DNA from: Saprospiraceae bacterium
Lineage (GTDB): Bacteria > Bacteroidota > Bacteroidia > Chitinophagales > Saprospiraceae
Reading direction: 5' to 3'
Length of the DNA stretch: 64,000 nt
Assembly: GCA_029251525.1 (NCBI GenBank)
Contig: JAQXDE010000020.1
Coordinates: 59,725 to 123,724 of the forward strand
Below the pieces are notes generated by a model that worked only from the letters and a program-made list of their open reading frames with translations, was not told the origin of the DNA and made no database searches. Position numbers and translations under genes: made by a program. Shown piece after piece: positions 1 through 9,237 of the stretch (positions within the stretch are counted from its first letter, which is position 1; each line of letters starts with the position of its first letter).

Positions 1-1254
1 ACTAAGTTGGTCATTGCCATTAGGATCCGTTCCATTCCAAAAAGGAGTACAATTACTCCAAGGGTGTGCAGCACTCAATTGATGCCCCACTTCATGTGAT
101 AATGTACCGAGGTAAAAATTATCACTTGGATTGTTATTACAAGATATTCCTCGAGCTTTAGTATCATCAATACATACATTTCCTCCTGAAACCCCTCCAA
201 TGTTAATTCCATCTAATTGGCAGGGAAAGGTTTTGAATAGATGTCCAATATCATAATTTTCAATTCCAACTACCGTATTTATCGTAGTTACACTTTGATA
301 AAAAGTACCAAAGGCAATTATGGTTCCATTGATATCAGTTGTATTTGTGATTTCATTTCCTTCGTAAGGATCAGTATCTGGATCTAAAAATACTAGTTCA
401 TCATTATTGTCAACTAACTGAAAACGAACGCCTGTTTCTTTTTCAAAAATAAAATTCAATCGACTAATGGCATAAACTAATTCAGCCATCACAGCATCTA
501 CCGTTCCTCCTAAATTCCCTGAGAATTCCCCAGAAGTTGCTAAGGCCATCCGATAAACTCTGAGTTCTACGGGGTTGCCGGAAGTTGTATTCAGTTCTGG
601 AGTTGGTGTCGTATTTGGTCCTTTGTTTTGAAATGGACTATTTGGTCCACCATCATCATCATCAAGAGGCTTATTAGCATTCAATATTTCTAGAGGATTA
701 TGATCCGCATGTGCCGCATTCAAAACTGCTTCTTCTTCAGCATTTGGTAATCGATCTTTTTTATAGTAAGAAAGGTAATTATTATTATTTCCCTCCAAAT
801 AAGGATCAATAAAAATTATTCCTTTAGGAGAACCAATCATTGCACGAAACCCTTTGGCCGCAATTTCAAAACGGACTTGCAGTAATTTATTGTTCACTCC
901 ATACCCTGCATAAGATTTTATATTTGGATATTTTGCTTCTAAGCCAGGAGCCATTACAGAAGATTCGACTACTTGAAAAGCCACATCGTCTCCATTAGGC
1001 ATTGGCAAAACTATTTGCATTGGATTATGCTTGGCGGCAAATGTAAATTCTTTAGGAGCATTAGTTAAATCTGATTTTAATGCATCAAGATCCAAGGCTA
1101 ATGTTCTGTATTCGTCTGGAATAATTTTACGTTCTTGATTGGTTGGGATAAAAATATTAGCTTCGTTGGCATCAAACCAATGGTCTTCTATATCTTGAGA
1201 GAAGAGATTTGAAAATATTAAACAAGCGAAAAAAAGTAATACAAATCTTTTCAT
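1..1254 (-). CDS. Secreted reprolysin-type zinc metalloprotease (partial, 3' end outside window)
   Basis: The frame is open from an ATG at 1252-1254 to the window edge, giving 418 codons without a stop. The N-terminus is a Sec signal peptide (MKRFVLLFFACLIFSNLFSQ). A linker with an acidic Asp run follows near residue 215. The zinc site HEVGHQLSAAH lies near residue 391 and fits HExxHxxxxxH of the metzincins (M12B-like). Known Bacteroidota relatives are extracellular proteases whose missing C-terminus usually carries fibronectin or T9SS sorting domains. The propeptide-like region ahead of the catalytic part is typical of the family. The substrate is not predictable. A Bacteroidota-type promoter box sits 65 nt upstream of the start. 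Confidence 0.85.
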   Translation of the reverse strand, partial: MKRFVLLFFACLIFSNLFSQDIEDHWFDANEANIFIPTNQERKIIPDEYRTLALDLDALKSDLTNAPKEFTFAAKHNPMQIVLPMPNGDDVAFQVVESSVMAPGLEAKYPNIKSYAGYGVNNKLLQVRFEIAAKGFRAMIGSPKGIIFIDPYLEGNNNNYLSYYKKDRLPNAEEEAVLNAAHADHNPLEILNANKPLDDDDGGPNSPFQNKGPNTTPTPELNTTSGNPVELRVYRMALATSGEFSGNLGGTVDAVMAELVYAISRLNFIFEKETGVRFQLVDNNDELVFLDPDTDPYEGNEITNTTDINGTIIAFGTFYQSVTTINTVVGIENYDIGHLFKTFPCQLDGINIGGVSGGNVCIDDTKARGISCNNNPSDNFYLGTLSHEVGHQLSAAHPWSNCTPFWNGTDPNGNDQLS

Positions 1255-1318
1255 TGAGGTTGTTTTTTATTTTTAATGAAAAATTAAGAGTGTTTTTTTT
1301 TTGACATTAACTCCAAAA

Positions 1319-1326
1319 CAAAAATA
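1319..1326 (-). promoter_or_regulatory. Candidate -7 promoter box TATTTTTG
   Basis: On the minus strand this octamer matches TAnnTTTG, the -7 element of the Bacteroidota primary sigma factor, 65 nt ahead of the metalloprotease ATG. No clear -33 TTTG was found at the usual spacing, so the call is tentative. Confidence 0.35.
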
Positions 1327-1430
1327 CTCCTCCTTTTTGATAAAAAAAACGAGAAATAGGAATATGTCAGTTGGAAGCTAACAGTAGGCAGTTTTTGTAA
1401 GATGCAATACTATCCCATGTTTTTACTTAG

Positions 1431-2021
1431 TTACTTCACTTGGAGATTCAAAATATTACCCATCTGATAACAGGTTCTACATCGAGGTTCATATCTATCT
1501 TTTTCTCCTAGTACAACCGTACCAGTTTCTTCACTCAACCGGTAAGAATGAGTAGCAAGGTTTCCACAATGTTGACAAATAGCATGCACTTTAGTAATGT
1601 ACTCGGCAACGGCCAAAAGATTAGGCAGTGGACCAAAAGGTTTTCCTTTATAGTCCATATCTAACCCTGCAATAATTACTCGAATACCTCTTAATGCTAA
1701 TTTTTCGCAAACTTCAATCAATTCGTGGTCAAAAAATTGTGCCTCGTCAATCCCCACAACAGATATGCCATCTACTAGTTCTAAAATTTTGGTAGAATGG
1801 TCGACAGGAGTTGCCAAAATAGAATTAGCATCATGTGAAACTACATTGTTGGTATCGTAACGAGTATCAGTACCTGGCTTGAAAATTTCTACTTTTTGAC
1901 TAGCAATTTTAGCTCGCTTGAGTCTTCGAATCAATTCTTCTGTTTTTCCTGAAAACATGGAGCCGCAGATGACTTCAATCCATCCACTTCTTTGTCCTTT
2001 AAAATGAGGTTCTAAAAACAT
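1431..2021 (-). CDS. tdk: Thymidine kinase
   Basis: The 196-aa length fits class II (TK1-like) thymidine kinases, which phosphorylate thymidine to dTMP in pyrimidine salvage in the cytoplasm. The Walker A loop [14 protein letters not shown] is near residue 20, the Walker B-like DEAQFF near 92, and the structural zinc ligands are two CxxC pairs (CQHC near 148, CRTC near 180). The ATG at 2021 gives a short N-terminal extension before the P-loop, normal for the family. The gene is divergent from the hypothetical gene at 2154, with an AT-rich gap between that may hold promoters for both. Confidence 0.97.
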   Translation of the reverse strand: MFLEPHFKGQRSGWIEVICGSMFSGKTEELIRRLKRAKIASQKVEIFKPGTDTRYDTNNVVSHDANSILATPVDHSTKILELVDGISVVGIDEAQFFDHELIEVCEKLALRGIRVIIAGLDMDYKGKPFGPLPNLLAVAEYITKVHAICQHCGNLATHSYRLSEETGTVVLGEKDRYEPRCRTCYQMGNILNLQVK

Positions 2022-2153
2022 ATATTTCTTTTTGAGAAGTTAGGCAAGGAACTCTATCAGCTGCCTCCTATTTATTTTTTTATATCACTAAATTCTTTAA
2101 TTTTACAAAAAATATTGAATTCGCTTAATGCGAAATTAAAAAAGATATACCGT

Positions 2154-2879
2154 ATGAATGTTAAGCAAGCAAAAATTCTTTTAGAAAAAATTAATCGTCT
2201 GTTTCAAAGCATGACAATGGACGAACATATTTCTGAGATTGAGAAGGAGTTGATGCGGAATTATGTAAAGTCGCTATACGAGGAATTTATGTCTGATGGG
2301 GGAGCGAAAGTTACATCTATTCAAAAAGTAGAACCCCTCAAAGTGACCGCACCTGTTAAAGAAACTATCCAAATAGTAACCCCTCAAGTGAAAGTTGAGC
2401 GGATGGTAGAAACACCCCCTACGCCACCAAAAGTAGAGATTACTCCGAGATCTGAGCCAACACCTCGTCCAGTAGCTGTTGAAACTCCAAAAGTGGAAAA
2501 GAAAACTCCAACAGTTAGAGTTGCTTCACCTACGCCTGTTCCTAAACCATTTAAAGCAAAGATAAGTGAGGAGCATCAAGAACTTTTTGAATTTAAGGAA
2601 GCAACAGATTTGTCAGAAAGGTTAAGTCAAAGTCCAATAAAAGATTTGAATAAAGCGATGGGAATCAATGAAAGAATTTTGACGACTAATGAATTGTTTG
2701 ATGGAAATGGTGATGCATTAAAAGATGCATTATCTGCTATTAATAGGTTGAATAATTTTGACGAAGCTAAAGATTATTTGGCTAATATTGCTGAAATATA
2801 TGACTGGACTTCAAAGAAGAAAAAGAAAAAGGCGAAAATTTTTGTAAAATTAATTCGTAGAAGATTTGTTCAGAGCTAG
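2154..2879 (+). CDS. Conserved hypothetical protein with Pro-rich linker
   Basis: No named domain is recognised. The protein has three parts: an N-terminal helical segment of about 50 residues (starting MNVKQAKILLEKINRLF), a Pro/Val/Thr-rich, probably unfolded linker (about residues 55-130), and a C-terminal helical segment with a basic KKKKKKAK tail near the end. The C-terminal part, with LNKAMGINERILTTNELF, resembles a widespread uncharacterised Bacteroidota family; this is recalled rather than searched. I chose the ATG at 2154 over an in-frame TTG at 2115 because it starts at the helical block. No signal peptide or membrane segment is seen, so it is probably cytoplasmic. Confidence 0.75.
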   Translation: MNVKQAKILLEKINRLFQSMTMDEHISEIEKELMRNYVKSLYEEFMSDGGAKVTSIQKVEPLKVTAPVKETIQIVTPQVKVERMVETPPTPPKVEITPRSEPTPRPVAVETPKVEKKTPTVRVASPTPVPKPFKAKISEEHQELFEFKEATDLSERLSQSPIKDLNKAMGINERILTTNELFDGNGDALKDALSAINRLNNFDEAKDYLANIAEIYDWTSKKKKKKAKIFVKLIRRRFVQS

Positions 2880-2989
2880 ATACCAAAACCTATGTTTGAA
2901 ATTAAGTTTTTGGGTTTTTATAGCCTTGATTTGTTGATTGTAAATTCTTTAATCTCTAACTTTTTTGACCATTTTTAAAAAAGGTAACA

Positions 2990-3736
2990 TTGAAACCCAA
3001 AGATGAAAACAGTAGTTTTGTTAATAGCTTGAAATTACCTTTAATTTTAATAACTATTATGTTGGTGGTTCATATTACAAAGGAGTTTACTAATTTCGAA
3101 TTTATCTTTTGGGGTATTTTTCCAAGAAGATTTTATGGACTAAAGGGAATAATAACAGCTCCATTCATTCATGGAAGTTGGAAGCATTTGTTTTCTAATG
3201 CAGTTCCATTATTGAGTTTGCTAGGAGCAAGTATGTATTTTTATCGAATTGTCGCGGTGAGAGGATTGATAATGATTTGGATTTTGACGGGAGGAGCAGT
3301 TTGGTTGTTAGGGAATTTTTTTGATAATGAGGTAGGTAACTTTTCACATATCGGAGCAAGTGGGGTCGTTTATGGCTTGGTAGCTTTCGTTTTTTGGAAT
3401 GGAGTGTTTGTAAAAAGTAGAGAGTCAATTGTTTTGGCTTTGGTAGTGTTGGTATTGTATGGAGGTATGTTTGCGGGGATATTACCAGATCAACCAGGCA
3501 TCTCGTGGGAGAGTCATTTGTTTGGCGGATTGATTGGAATATTTACGGCTTATTATTATAAAAATGATTTGTTGGATGAAGTGGAGCGATTGAAAAAACT
3601 GGAAGAACCTCCAACTTGGGGACAAGAGGTTGAAACTCAAAATGAAACAGGGCCATACTTTTTGCCTAGGGATATTTTTGAAAAGACGAAAGAGGAGAAA
3701 CAACGAGAGGATACGGAAGGGGAGGATTATTATTGA
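2990..3736 (+). CDS. Rhomboid family intramembrane serine protease
   Basis: The protein is a multipass membrane protein of 248 aa. It has the rhomboid nucleophile motif GASGVVYG (residues about 122-129) and the catalytic His in the last helix (SHLFGGLIG, near residue 175). HGSWKHLFSN near residue 61 matches the conserved HxxxxHxxxN region of the second helix. The soluble C-terminal tail (after about residue 200) is charged. The TTG start at 2990 keeps the full first membrane helix; the next ATG at 3059 would cut into it. Rhomboids cleave membrane-anchored substrates; the target here is unknown. Confidence 0.9.
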   Translation: MKPKDENSSFVNSLKLPLILITIMLVVHITKEFTNFEFIFWGIFPRRFYGLKGIITAPFIHGSWKHLFSNAVPLLSLLGASMYFYRIVAVRGLIMIWILTGGAVWLLGNFFDNEVGNFSHIGASGVVYGLVAFVFWNGVFVKSRESIVLALVVLVLYGGMFAGILPDQPGISWESHLFGGLIGIFTAYYYKNDLLDEVERLKKLEEPPTWGQEVETQNETGPYFLPRDIFEKTKEEKQREDTEGEDYY

Positions 3737-3739
3737 TAA

Positions 3740-3774
3740 TTCGCCGCTAAGTCTACAAGGAAACTCAGCGGCGA
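3740..3774. terminator. GC-rich hairpin between convergent genes
   Basis: A perfect 9-bp inverted repeat (TTCGCCGCT ... AGCGGCGAA, 17-nt loop) sits between the convergent rhomboid and subtilase genes. It lacks a clear T-tract on either strand, so it may be a weak or factor-assisted terminator rather than an intrinsic one. Confidence 0.45.
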
Positions 3775-3780
3775 AGAAAG

Positions 3781-5676
3781 TTATGCTAAATCCTTAATCG
3801 CCCGCACAAATCCATTCTGATCATTCTCTTTCATTTTTCTCAACAAACTAGACGCATCAGATTTTTTGGAAAAAATTCCCACGACAATTTTGTAAACCGT
3901 TCGACCTTCCAACTCATTGATACTTACCACAATTGGGTGGTCATATTTTTCTTGCAATTTTTCCGCTTGAATCAAGACATTTCCATATTCTGCAAATGCG
4001 CCAATCTGCACACCGTAACCTTCAGGTGCTTGTCGTTTTACATTGAATTGGAAAATCCCTCGCCCTTTTTTTACTGGCTCTTCAATAGCTGGTGGTGTAG
4101 AGCCCAAATTCTCATCCCTATATCGAAGAGCTTCTTTGACAGCTTTGTCTGCATTGACCTTTCCATATCCATATTTGAGTGAGTGACCAGAGGAATCATA
4201 CGCTAGCGGTGAACCTATTTTATCTGCAGTTTTGATTAGAATTTCTTTTACTTGGCGGGCTGTCAGTTCAGGGTTTACTGAAAGCATCAGCCCACAGATA
4301 CCCGCAACCAATGGAGTGGCACTTGAAGTTCCTCCAAAGTGTTTATACATTCCAGCTGTTCCTCTTTCCTTTCCATCCCTCCAAAACTTGAAAGCACCAT
4401 TTTCCCAATTGACGCCTTCATCCCACCAGGCCCGTGCTGCAATTATCGGCCAATCACCGTTGGAAGGTGCACAAACAGTTACTTCTCTTCCACGGTTCGA
4501 ATAACTTGCATGTTTGTCTTTACTAGTCGTTGCACCAACTGCAATTACATCTGGATGTGCTGAATAATAATTAACATAATCTTTAGAATCATTTCCGACT
4601 GCAAACAAAATAACACAACCTTTTCCATTTCTTCCTTTGGTGGCAGCTTTGGCTAAAACTTCTTCCTTTACAGCACTCAAAGTGAAAGCAGGATCTGTTG
4701 ATCCCCAACTGCAACTAATTATATCAGCATTAGTTTTGATGCAATATTCAAACATTTCTTCAGTTGCTTTAAGAGAAAATGAAGTTCCACTCACAGGCAT
4801 AAATTTCGCGTTGGGTGCTGAACCAACCATTCCAATTCCATTTGAAGCTGCTAAGGCAACACTAGCACAAGGTGTTCCATGAGTGAAACGAGGATCGCCG
4901 TGCTGGACTTGTGTACTTTGTGACCACAGATCCCACGGTTTATAAACCTTAGATTTTAGGTCTGGATGAGAAAGATCAAACCCATTATCAATTACTGCAA
5001 TTACTACTTCTCTCGAACCTAAATTTCCAATTCTTTTCCAAGCATCAATGACTTTTGAATCTGCATCTTTTTTTAATCTCCAATTGGTGTCAGCAACAAT
5101 TCCATGATTTTTTAAATGCCACATATGATCCAATAAATCATCCGTTGGTTCGGCAAAATCAAATTCGTCGACTACTGCATCCATATCTGGTTCAACTACT
5201 CTGATTAATGAAAATTGTTCTAATTCAGCCGCTACCTTTAATGGATTTTTAGATCTTGAAGTTACTTTGGCAACAATAGATTCCTTATTTCTTCTTCTGT
5301 CTAAGTCTAAATGGTATTCGTCCAAAACTAATTCTTGTTCCTCTTCATCGACTTCTTCTTGGAAGGTAATATAGATTTCACCAGTTGGAATTAGTATTCG
5401 ATCACTACCATTTGCATAGTAGACATGGGTACCTACATCCACTTCATCATATGATCTGACCTGATCCAATTTATTATCTAAACTTTCTCCTTCTTTTTCA
5501 AGACTAACTATATTGAACCCACCGAGAGAATCATAAATAGATGCCTTAACGAAAGAGGAATCTTTGAAATTTTTATCAGGTTGATTGAACTGAGGTTTTC
5601 TTTTTAGTCCAACTAGTTTTCTGCTTTTAGCAAGAGTCATTTCTCGCTTTCCTATTTTGACTTTGATGTTGCTCAT
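3781..5676 (-). CDS. S8 subtilisin-like serine protease with C-terminal SPOR domain
   Basis: The catalytic triad is complete: Asp in AVIDNGFDLSHPDL (near residue 232), His in HGTPCASVAL (near 266), Ser in GGTSSATPLVAG (near 450). The last 80 or so residues (GYGVQIGAF ... YKIVVGIF) look like a SPOR domain, which binds peptidoglycan with denuded glycan strands. The first 150 residues form a domain I do not recognise, possibly a propeptide. No signal peptide is visible: the start MSNIKVKIGKREM is charged. That is odd for a protein with a cell-wall domain, so the export route or cellular site is open. The ATG at 5676 is the only good start. Confidence 0.9.
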   Translation of the reverse strand: MSNIKVKIGKREMTLAKSRKLVGLKRKPQFNQPDKNFKDSSFVKASIYDSLGGFNIVSLEKEGESLDNKLDQVRSYDEVDVGTHVYYANGSDRILIPTGEIYITFQEEVDEEEQELVLDEYHLDLDRRRNKESIVAKVTSRSKNPLKVAAELEQFSLIRVVEPDMDAVVDEFDFAEPTDDLLDHMWHLKNHGIVADTNWRLKKDADSKVIDAWKRIGNLGSREVVIAVIDNGFDLSHPDLKSKVYKPWDLWSQSTQVQHGDPRFTHGTPCASVALAASNGIGMVGSAPNAKFMPVSGTSFSLKATEEMFEYCIKTNADIISCSWGSTDPAFTLSAVKEEVLAKAATKGRNGKGCVILFAVGNDSKDYVNYYSAHPDVIAVGATTSKDKHASYSNRGREVTVCAPSNGDWPIIAARAWWDEGVNWENGAFKFWRDGKERGTAGMYKHFGGTSSATPLVAGICGLMLSVNPELTARQVKEILIKTADKIGSPLAYDSSGHSLKYGYGKVNADKAVKEALRYRDENLGSTPPAIEEPVKKGRGIFQFNVKRQAPEGYGVQIGAFAEYGNVLIQAEKLQEKYDHPIVVSINELEGRTVYKIVVGIFSKKSDASSLLRKMKENDQNGFVRAIKDLA

Positions 5677-5914
5677 AATATTTGGTACAGTTAAAAGTTG
5701 TTGATATTTGGGATCGTAGTTGATTATTAATTAAGATTTAGTTTGTGTTTTTGTCTTAATTTGTGTCGCAATATAATAAAAAATCAAAAAGTGAAAATTA
5801 TGTTTCAGGATTTATTTTTTGTACTTAGTTGAATGTCAGGTGGTTATGTTTTATTATTTTGATTCAATATTGTAGTAAGTTTTAATACCAAAAATTAATA
5901 AACTCTGCTTAAAA

Positions 5915-5956
5915 AAAAATCCCACGTTTTGATTTCTCAAAATGTGGGATTTTTTA
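5915..5956 (-). terminator. Intrinsic terminator downstream of the PLP enzyme
   Basis: Stem AATCCCAC(A/G)TTTTG with a 6-nt loop and T-tracts on both sides. It lies just past the stop of the minus-strand gene at 5978 and should end its transcript. The rest of the gap 5677-5914 is AT-rich with nothing else recognised. Confidence 0.8.
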
Positions 5957-5977
5957 GAGTAAAGAAAAAAGTACCTG

Positions 5978-7219
5978 CTAAAAATTCGCAGCTTCTACTT
6001 TATAATCTCCAGCTTTTAATCTAACAGCTACCGCAGAAAATGCTTCTAAAGTGATTTGTACATCTTCCAAAGTATGCGAAGCGGTAGGAATTAAGCGCAA
6101 TAAAATCATTCCTTGTGGAATAACTGGAGGGACTACGATTGAACAAAAAACATTGTGATTTTCACGCATGTCATATACTAATGCTTGTGCTTCCGGTACT
6201 GAGCCTTTCATGTATACTGGTGTAACACAACTATTTGTTTCTCCTAAATCAAATCCTCTTTCTTTTAGTCCTGCTTGCAATGCATTAACAATGACCCATA
6301 GTTTTTCTTTTTGCGAAGTACTGTTCTTAATCATTGCTAACCGCTTTCGGGCACCAATTACGATTGGCATAGCTAATGATTTTGCATAAATTTGTGAGCG
6401 CATATTATATTTCATGTATCGCATGATGGCAGTATCACCTGCGAAGAATGCACCTACACTTGCCATAGATTTGGCAAAGGTAGCGAAGTAAACATCGATT
6501 TGATCCATTATTCCTTGTTCTTCACCTGCACCCGCACCTGTTTTACCTAAAACGCCAAATCCGTGAGCATCATCAACAAATAATCTAAATTCATATTTGT
6601 CTTTTAAAGCAACAATTTCTCGTAATTTTCCTTGATCTCCTCGCATTCCAAATACACCCTCAGAAATTACTAAAATACCTCCACCAGTTTCTTGGGTTAT
6701 TTTAGTAGCTCGTTGTAGCCGTTTTTCTAAACTTTCAATATTATTGTGTTCAAAAGCAAATCGTTTTCCAATATGTAGTCGAATACCATCCATTATACAG
6801 GCATGACTTTCTGCATCATAAACAATTACATCTCTTCTATTAACTAAACAATCGATTGCAGATACCATTCCTTGATAACCAAAATTAACTAATGCTGTTG
6901 TCTCCTTTTTCACAAATTCGGCTAACTCAACTTCCAATGCCTCATGTTCTGAGGTATTTCCTGTCATCAATCGAGAACCCATTGGATATGCAAGTCCCCA
7001 ATCAGAAGCAGCATCTCCATCAATTTTTCTAATCTCAGGAAGATTAGCTAATCCGAGGTAATTATTCACACTCCAACAAACGCATTCCTTTCCTTGGAAC
7101 ATCATTCTATTGGCAATCGGTCCTTCTAATTTTGGAGCGATAAAATATCCTTCTCCTCCATTTTCTGCATACTGTCCTAGCGCAGATGCATTGTTTTTAA
7201 TCTTAGCAAATAAATCCAT
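5978..7219 (-). CDS. Alpha-oxoamine synthase family PLP enzyme (serine palmitoyltransferase-like)
   Basis: This is a fold-type I PLP enzyme of the family that joins an amino acid to an acyl-CoA with loss of CO2 (serine palmitoyltransferase, KBL, BioF). VDDAHGFGVLG (near residue 217) holds the PLP-contacting Asp and His, and ATFAKSMAS (near 246) the Schiff-base Lys. No biotin or threonine-catabolism gene adjoins, and Bacteroidota commonly use such enzymes to start sphingolipid synthesis, so a serine palmitoyltransferase role is the best guess. 2-amino-3-ketobutyrate CoA ligase is the main alternative. The length of 413 aa is normal. It is probably a single-gene transcript ending at the terminator at 5915. 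Confidence 0.85.
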   Translation of the reverse strand: MDLFAKIKNNASALGQYAENGGEGYFIAPKLEGPIANRMMFQGKECVCWSVNNYLGLANLPEIRKIDGDAASDWGLAYPMGSRLMTGNTSEHEALEVELAEFVKKETTALVNFGYQGMVSAIDCLVNRRDVIVYDAESHACIMDGIRLHIGKRFAFEHNNIESLEKRLQRATKITQETGGGILVISEGVFGMRGDQGKLREIVALKDKYEFRLFVDDAHGFGVLGKTGAGAGEEQGIMDQIDVYFATFAKSMASVGAFFAGDTAIMRYMKYNMRSQIYAKSLAMPIVIGARKRLAMIKNSTSQKEKLWVIVNALQAGLKERGFDLGETNSCVTPVYMKGSVPEAQALVYDMRENHNVFCSIVVPPVIPQGMILLRLIPTASHTLEDVQITLEAFSAVAVRLKAGDYKVEAANF

Positions 7220-7466
7220 ACTAAATTATGTCTGTTTAGGTGAACATGTTGTTCGATTATTATTTAAATCCTTTGAGTATAAAAGTAATTAAAGAAGTTT
7301 TTTTGAAGCTACCTTTTATATATGAAATGGTGAATTGTGTCCAAGAAATGGTGAATTATCATTTTTTTGTGGTGAAAAAAATGGAGAAAATGGGCAAATT
7401 ACCTTTCTTTAGGCTTTGCTTTCTTAGTTATATGATATATTTATAGAACAATTTTTACTCACAGAT

Positions 7467-7904
7467 ATGAATGGACGTAAAACCGCGGTTGTAGTTAGAC
7501 TCATTTTGGAGAAAGAGAATAAAATTCTTTTTCTGAAAAAAACAGTTCAAAATGGTGGAGGCTTTTCCCTTGTAGGTGGAAAGTTAGACGATGGCGAATC
7601 TGCTCATGATGCAATTGTTCGAGAAAGTCATGAGGAGGCAAATATCGAAATCAAAAGAAAACATTTGAGACTACTTCATATTTTTCAGAGACATTCAGGG
7701 AGTGAATTGATTTTGCTATTTACAACAAAAAAATGGAAAGGAGAACCTGAATCAAAAGAGTTAGACAAGTTTAAAAAAGTAAGTTGGATTGATAAAAATG
7801 ATTTACCAAAAAATGTGTCCCAAGTGACGAAACATTTAGTAGATAAATATTTCACTCGTAAATTCTTTTCTGAGGAAAATATTTTAAAAGGGACAAATAA
7901 ATAA
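7467..7904 (+). CDS. NUDIX hydrolase
   Basis: The protein has 145 aa and one domain. The Nudix box is complete: G-x5-E-x7-R-E-x2-E-E, from GGKLDDGES to RESHEEAN (about residues 31-54), which binds the divalent metal and hydrolyses a nucleoside diphosphate linked to another moiety. The substrate cannot be told; overall size and the N-terminal VRLILEKENKILFLKK strand fit MutT/ADP-ribose-type small housekeeping enzymes. The ATG at 7467 follows an AT-rich leader. A bidirectional terminator overlaps the stop codon. Confidence 0.92.
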   Translation: MNGRKTAVVVRLILEKENKILFLKKTVQNGGGFSLVGGKLDDGESAHDAIVRESHEEANIEIKRKHLRLLHIFQRHSGSELILLFTTKKWKGEPESKELDKFKKVSWIDKNDLPKNVSQVTKHLVDKYFTRKFFSEENILKGTNK

Positions 7905-7944
7905 AAAAAGGCTTTTAACTACTAAGTTGAAAGCCTTTTTTTAT
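7904..7944. terminator. Bidirectional terminator
   Basis: Stem AAAAAGGCTTT / AAAGCCTTTTT with a loop of about 14 nt and T-runs on both strands. It sits between the convergent NUDIX gene and the Cys-rich protein gene. Confidence 0.85.
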
Positions 7945-7958
7945 TTATTAATATGGAA

Positions 7959-8417
7959 TTAGTTTTCCACTTTTGCTTCTTTTGAGCAACTAGCTTTTCC
8001 AGCTTTAGAAGAGCAACAAGCTTTTTTTGCAGTTGTTTTTACAGTCCTTGATGTTTTAACAGCTTTAACAGCTTTAACAGTTTTGGTATTTTGACCGCCA
8101 ACTCCTTGCTCTGCATTCTGAGGAGATATATTTACAAATTTTTGAGTTGAAGCATCAAATTCAACTGGAGTAGACGTTACTTTTCCACTTTCAGGGCAAA
8201 CATAATTTTTTACGTATGATATTGTTCCAGAAGTACTACAAACTTTAGTTTCAATCATATCATTCATAGATGCAAATTTTGCAGCAGTTTCAGCATTAGC
8301 AGAAGCAGTCTTGGTACAAACTTTAGCACCTGATTTACTAGCACAACAAGCTTTTTGAGCATTGGTAGAAAATGCGATACATCCAGAAAACGCTAAAAAT
8401 AAAAATAGTTTCTTCAT
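7959..8417 (-). CDS. Small secreted Cys-rich protein with duplicated CCxSKxGxxxC motif
   Basis: No known family is recognised. A Sec signal peptide (MKKLFLFLAFSGCIAFSTNAQ) is followed by about 130 residues. The motif A-C-C-[AS]-S-K-[SA]-G-x-x-x-C-x-K occurs twice, directly after the signal peptide and again near the C-terminus (about residue 133). Between them are two single-Cys segments (KVCSTSG, YVCPESG) and a Lys/Val/Thr-rich low-complexity stretch (TVKAVKAVKTSRTVK). The paired CC motifs could bind metal or form disulfides in the periplasm; that is inference from composition only. The gene stands alone between a terminator and a decayed gene. Confidence 0.75.
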   Translation of the reverse strand: MKKLFLFLAFSGCIAFSTNAQKACCASKSGAKVCTKTASANAETAAKFASMNDMIETKVCSTSGTISYVKNYVCPESGKVTSTPVEFDASTQKFVNISPQNAEQGVGGQNTKTVKAVKAVKTSRTVKTTAKKACCSSKAGKASCSKEAKVEN

Positions 8418-8585
8418 GTCAAGGTTATATTTTAATTGGATAAATTAACTACAATAATGTAGTCTCCTATAAAAATATGCCATAGAGCCGAATATTCCAA
8501 TTTTTTAACAACTTGTTGACAAAAGGAATTAACCTGTCTTTGGACTTTTTATTGGTATATCACTTTTCATTATTACATTTCCATT

Positions 8586-8957
8586 TTACAGTTTGATTTG
8601 AATAAAATAAGTCCCCGCATTCAATTTTTTTAAAGGCAAATCAAATATATTTTTTGTAGAAAAAACTCTTCCGTAGGGTTTTCGATTTGTGAGAGTTCTC
8701 TGGTCGCTTTCAAATAATTGATGATTCTGTTTTCGATAGAAATATTACTTCACTGAAGGGCGTCATCTAGTTTTCCAAAAGGATAAATAGGTAAACCTGT
8801 AGATTCGTCTTTTTTTATTTTTATCAAACGTTGATATTTAGTTTTTTTTGGGAACACTTCACCATTGTTAAAAGTAAAAATTGCTTGGACTTTTATTGTA
8901 TTTTTATTAACGAAAATGATTTTACTTTTTGGATTATCGATAGGTGTGTATTTTTAA
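8586..8957 (-). pseudogene. Decayed remnant of a T9SS-secreted protein gene
   Basis: Reading the minus strand downward gives coding-like stretches in shifting frames. An open stretch around 8920-8760 (reading PIDNPKSKIIFVN ... GEVFPKKTKYQRL) ends at a stop, and the last 70 nt read KNIFDLPLKKLNAGTYFIQI before a TAA at 8586-8588. LNAGTYFIQI is the hallmark of the type IX secretion C-terminal sorting domain. At least one stop and frame change separate the pieces and no start is present, so the gene is dead. The flank 8958-9237 is AT-rich and may hold more remnant, but nothing firm. Confidence 0.55.
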
Positions 8958-9237
8958 ATTATTCAAAAGAAAAACTGAAAAAGACAACCAAGAGAAAAAT
9001 CGGGTAAGTTATTTTTTCAATAAAAAAAAATAGGTTTGAAGGACTTTTTGAATGAAATAAGGATACCACTGGTTTATTGGGTAAGAGGGGATTCTGCAAC
9101 TACAAAATAATCAAAAAAACCTTTAACACCTTTAATCGTAAAATCCGCTTATATTCGCTTTGCATGAGGTAATAAATGTCCCATTTAACTTCAAGAATCA
9201 AAATTATCTATTTTTCAACGAAATATTGGAAACACCC

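Noticed and set aside
9160..9237. N-terminal extension of the GT9 glycosyltransferase from a TTG at 9160
   Set aside because: The added residues have no family likeness; the family starts just before KKVLIIRF.
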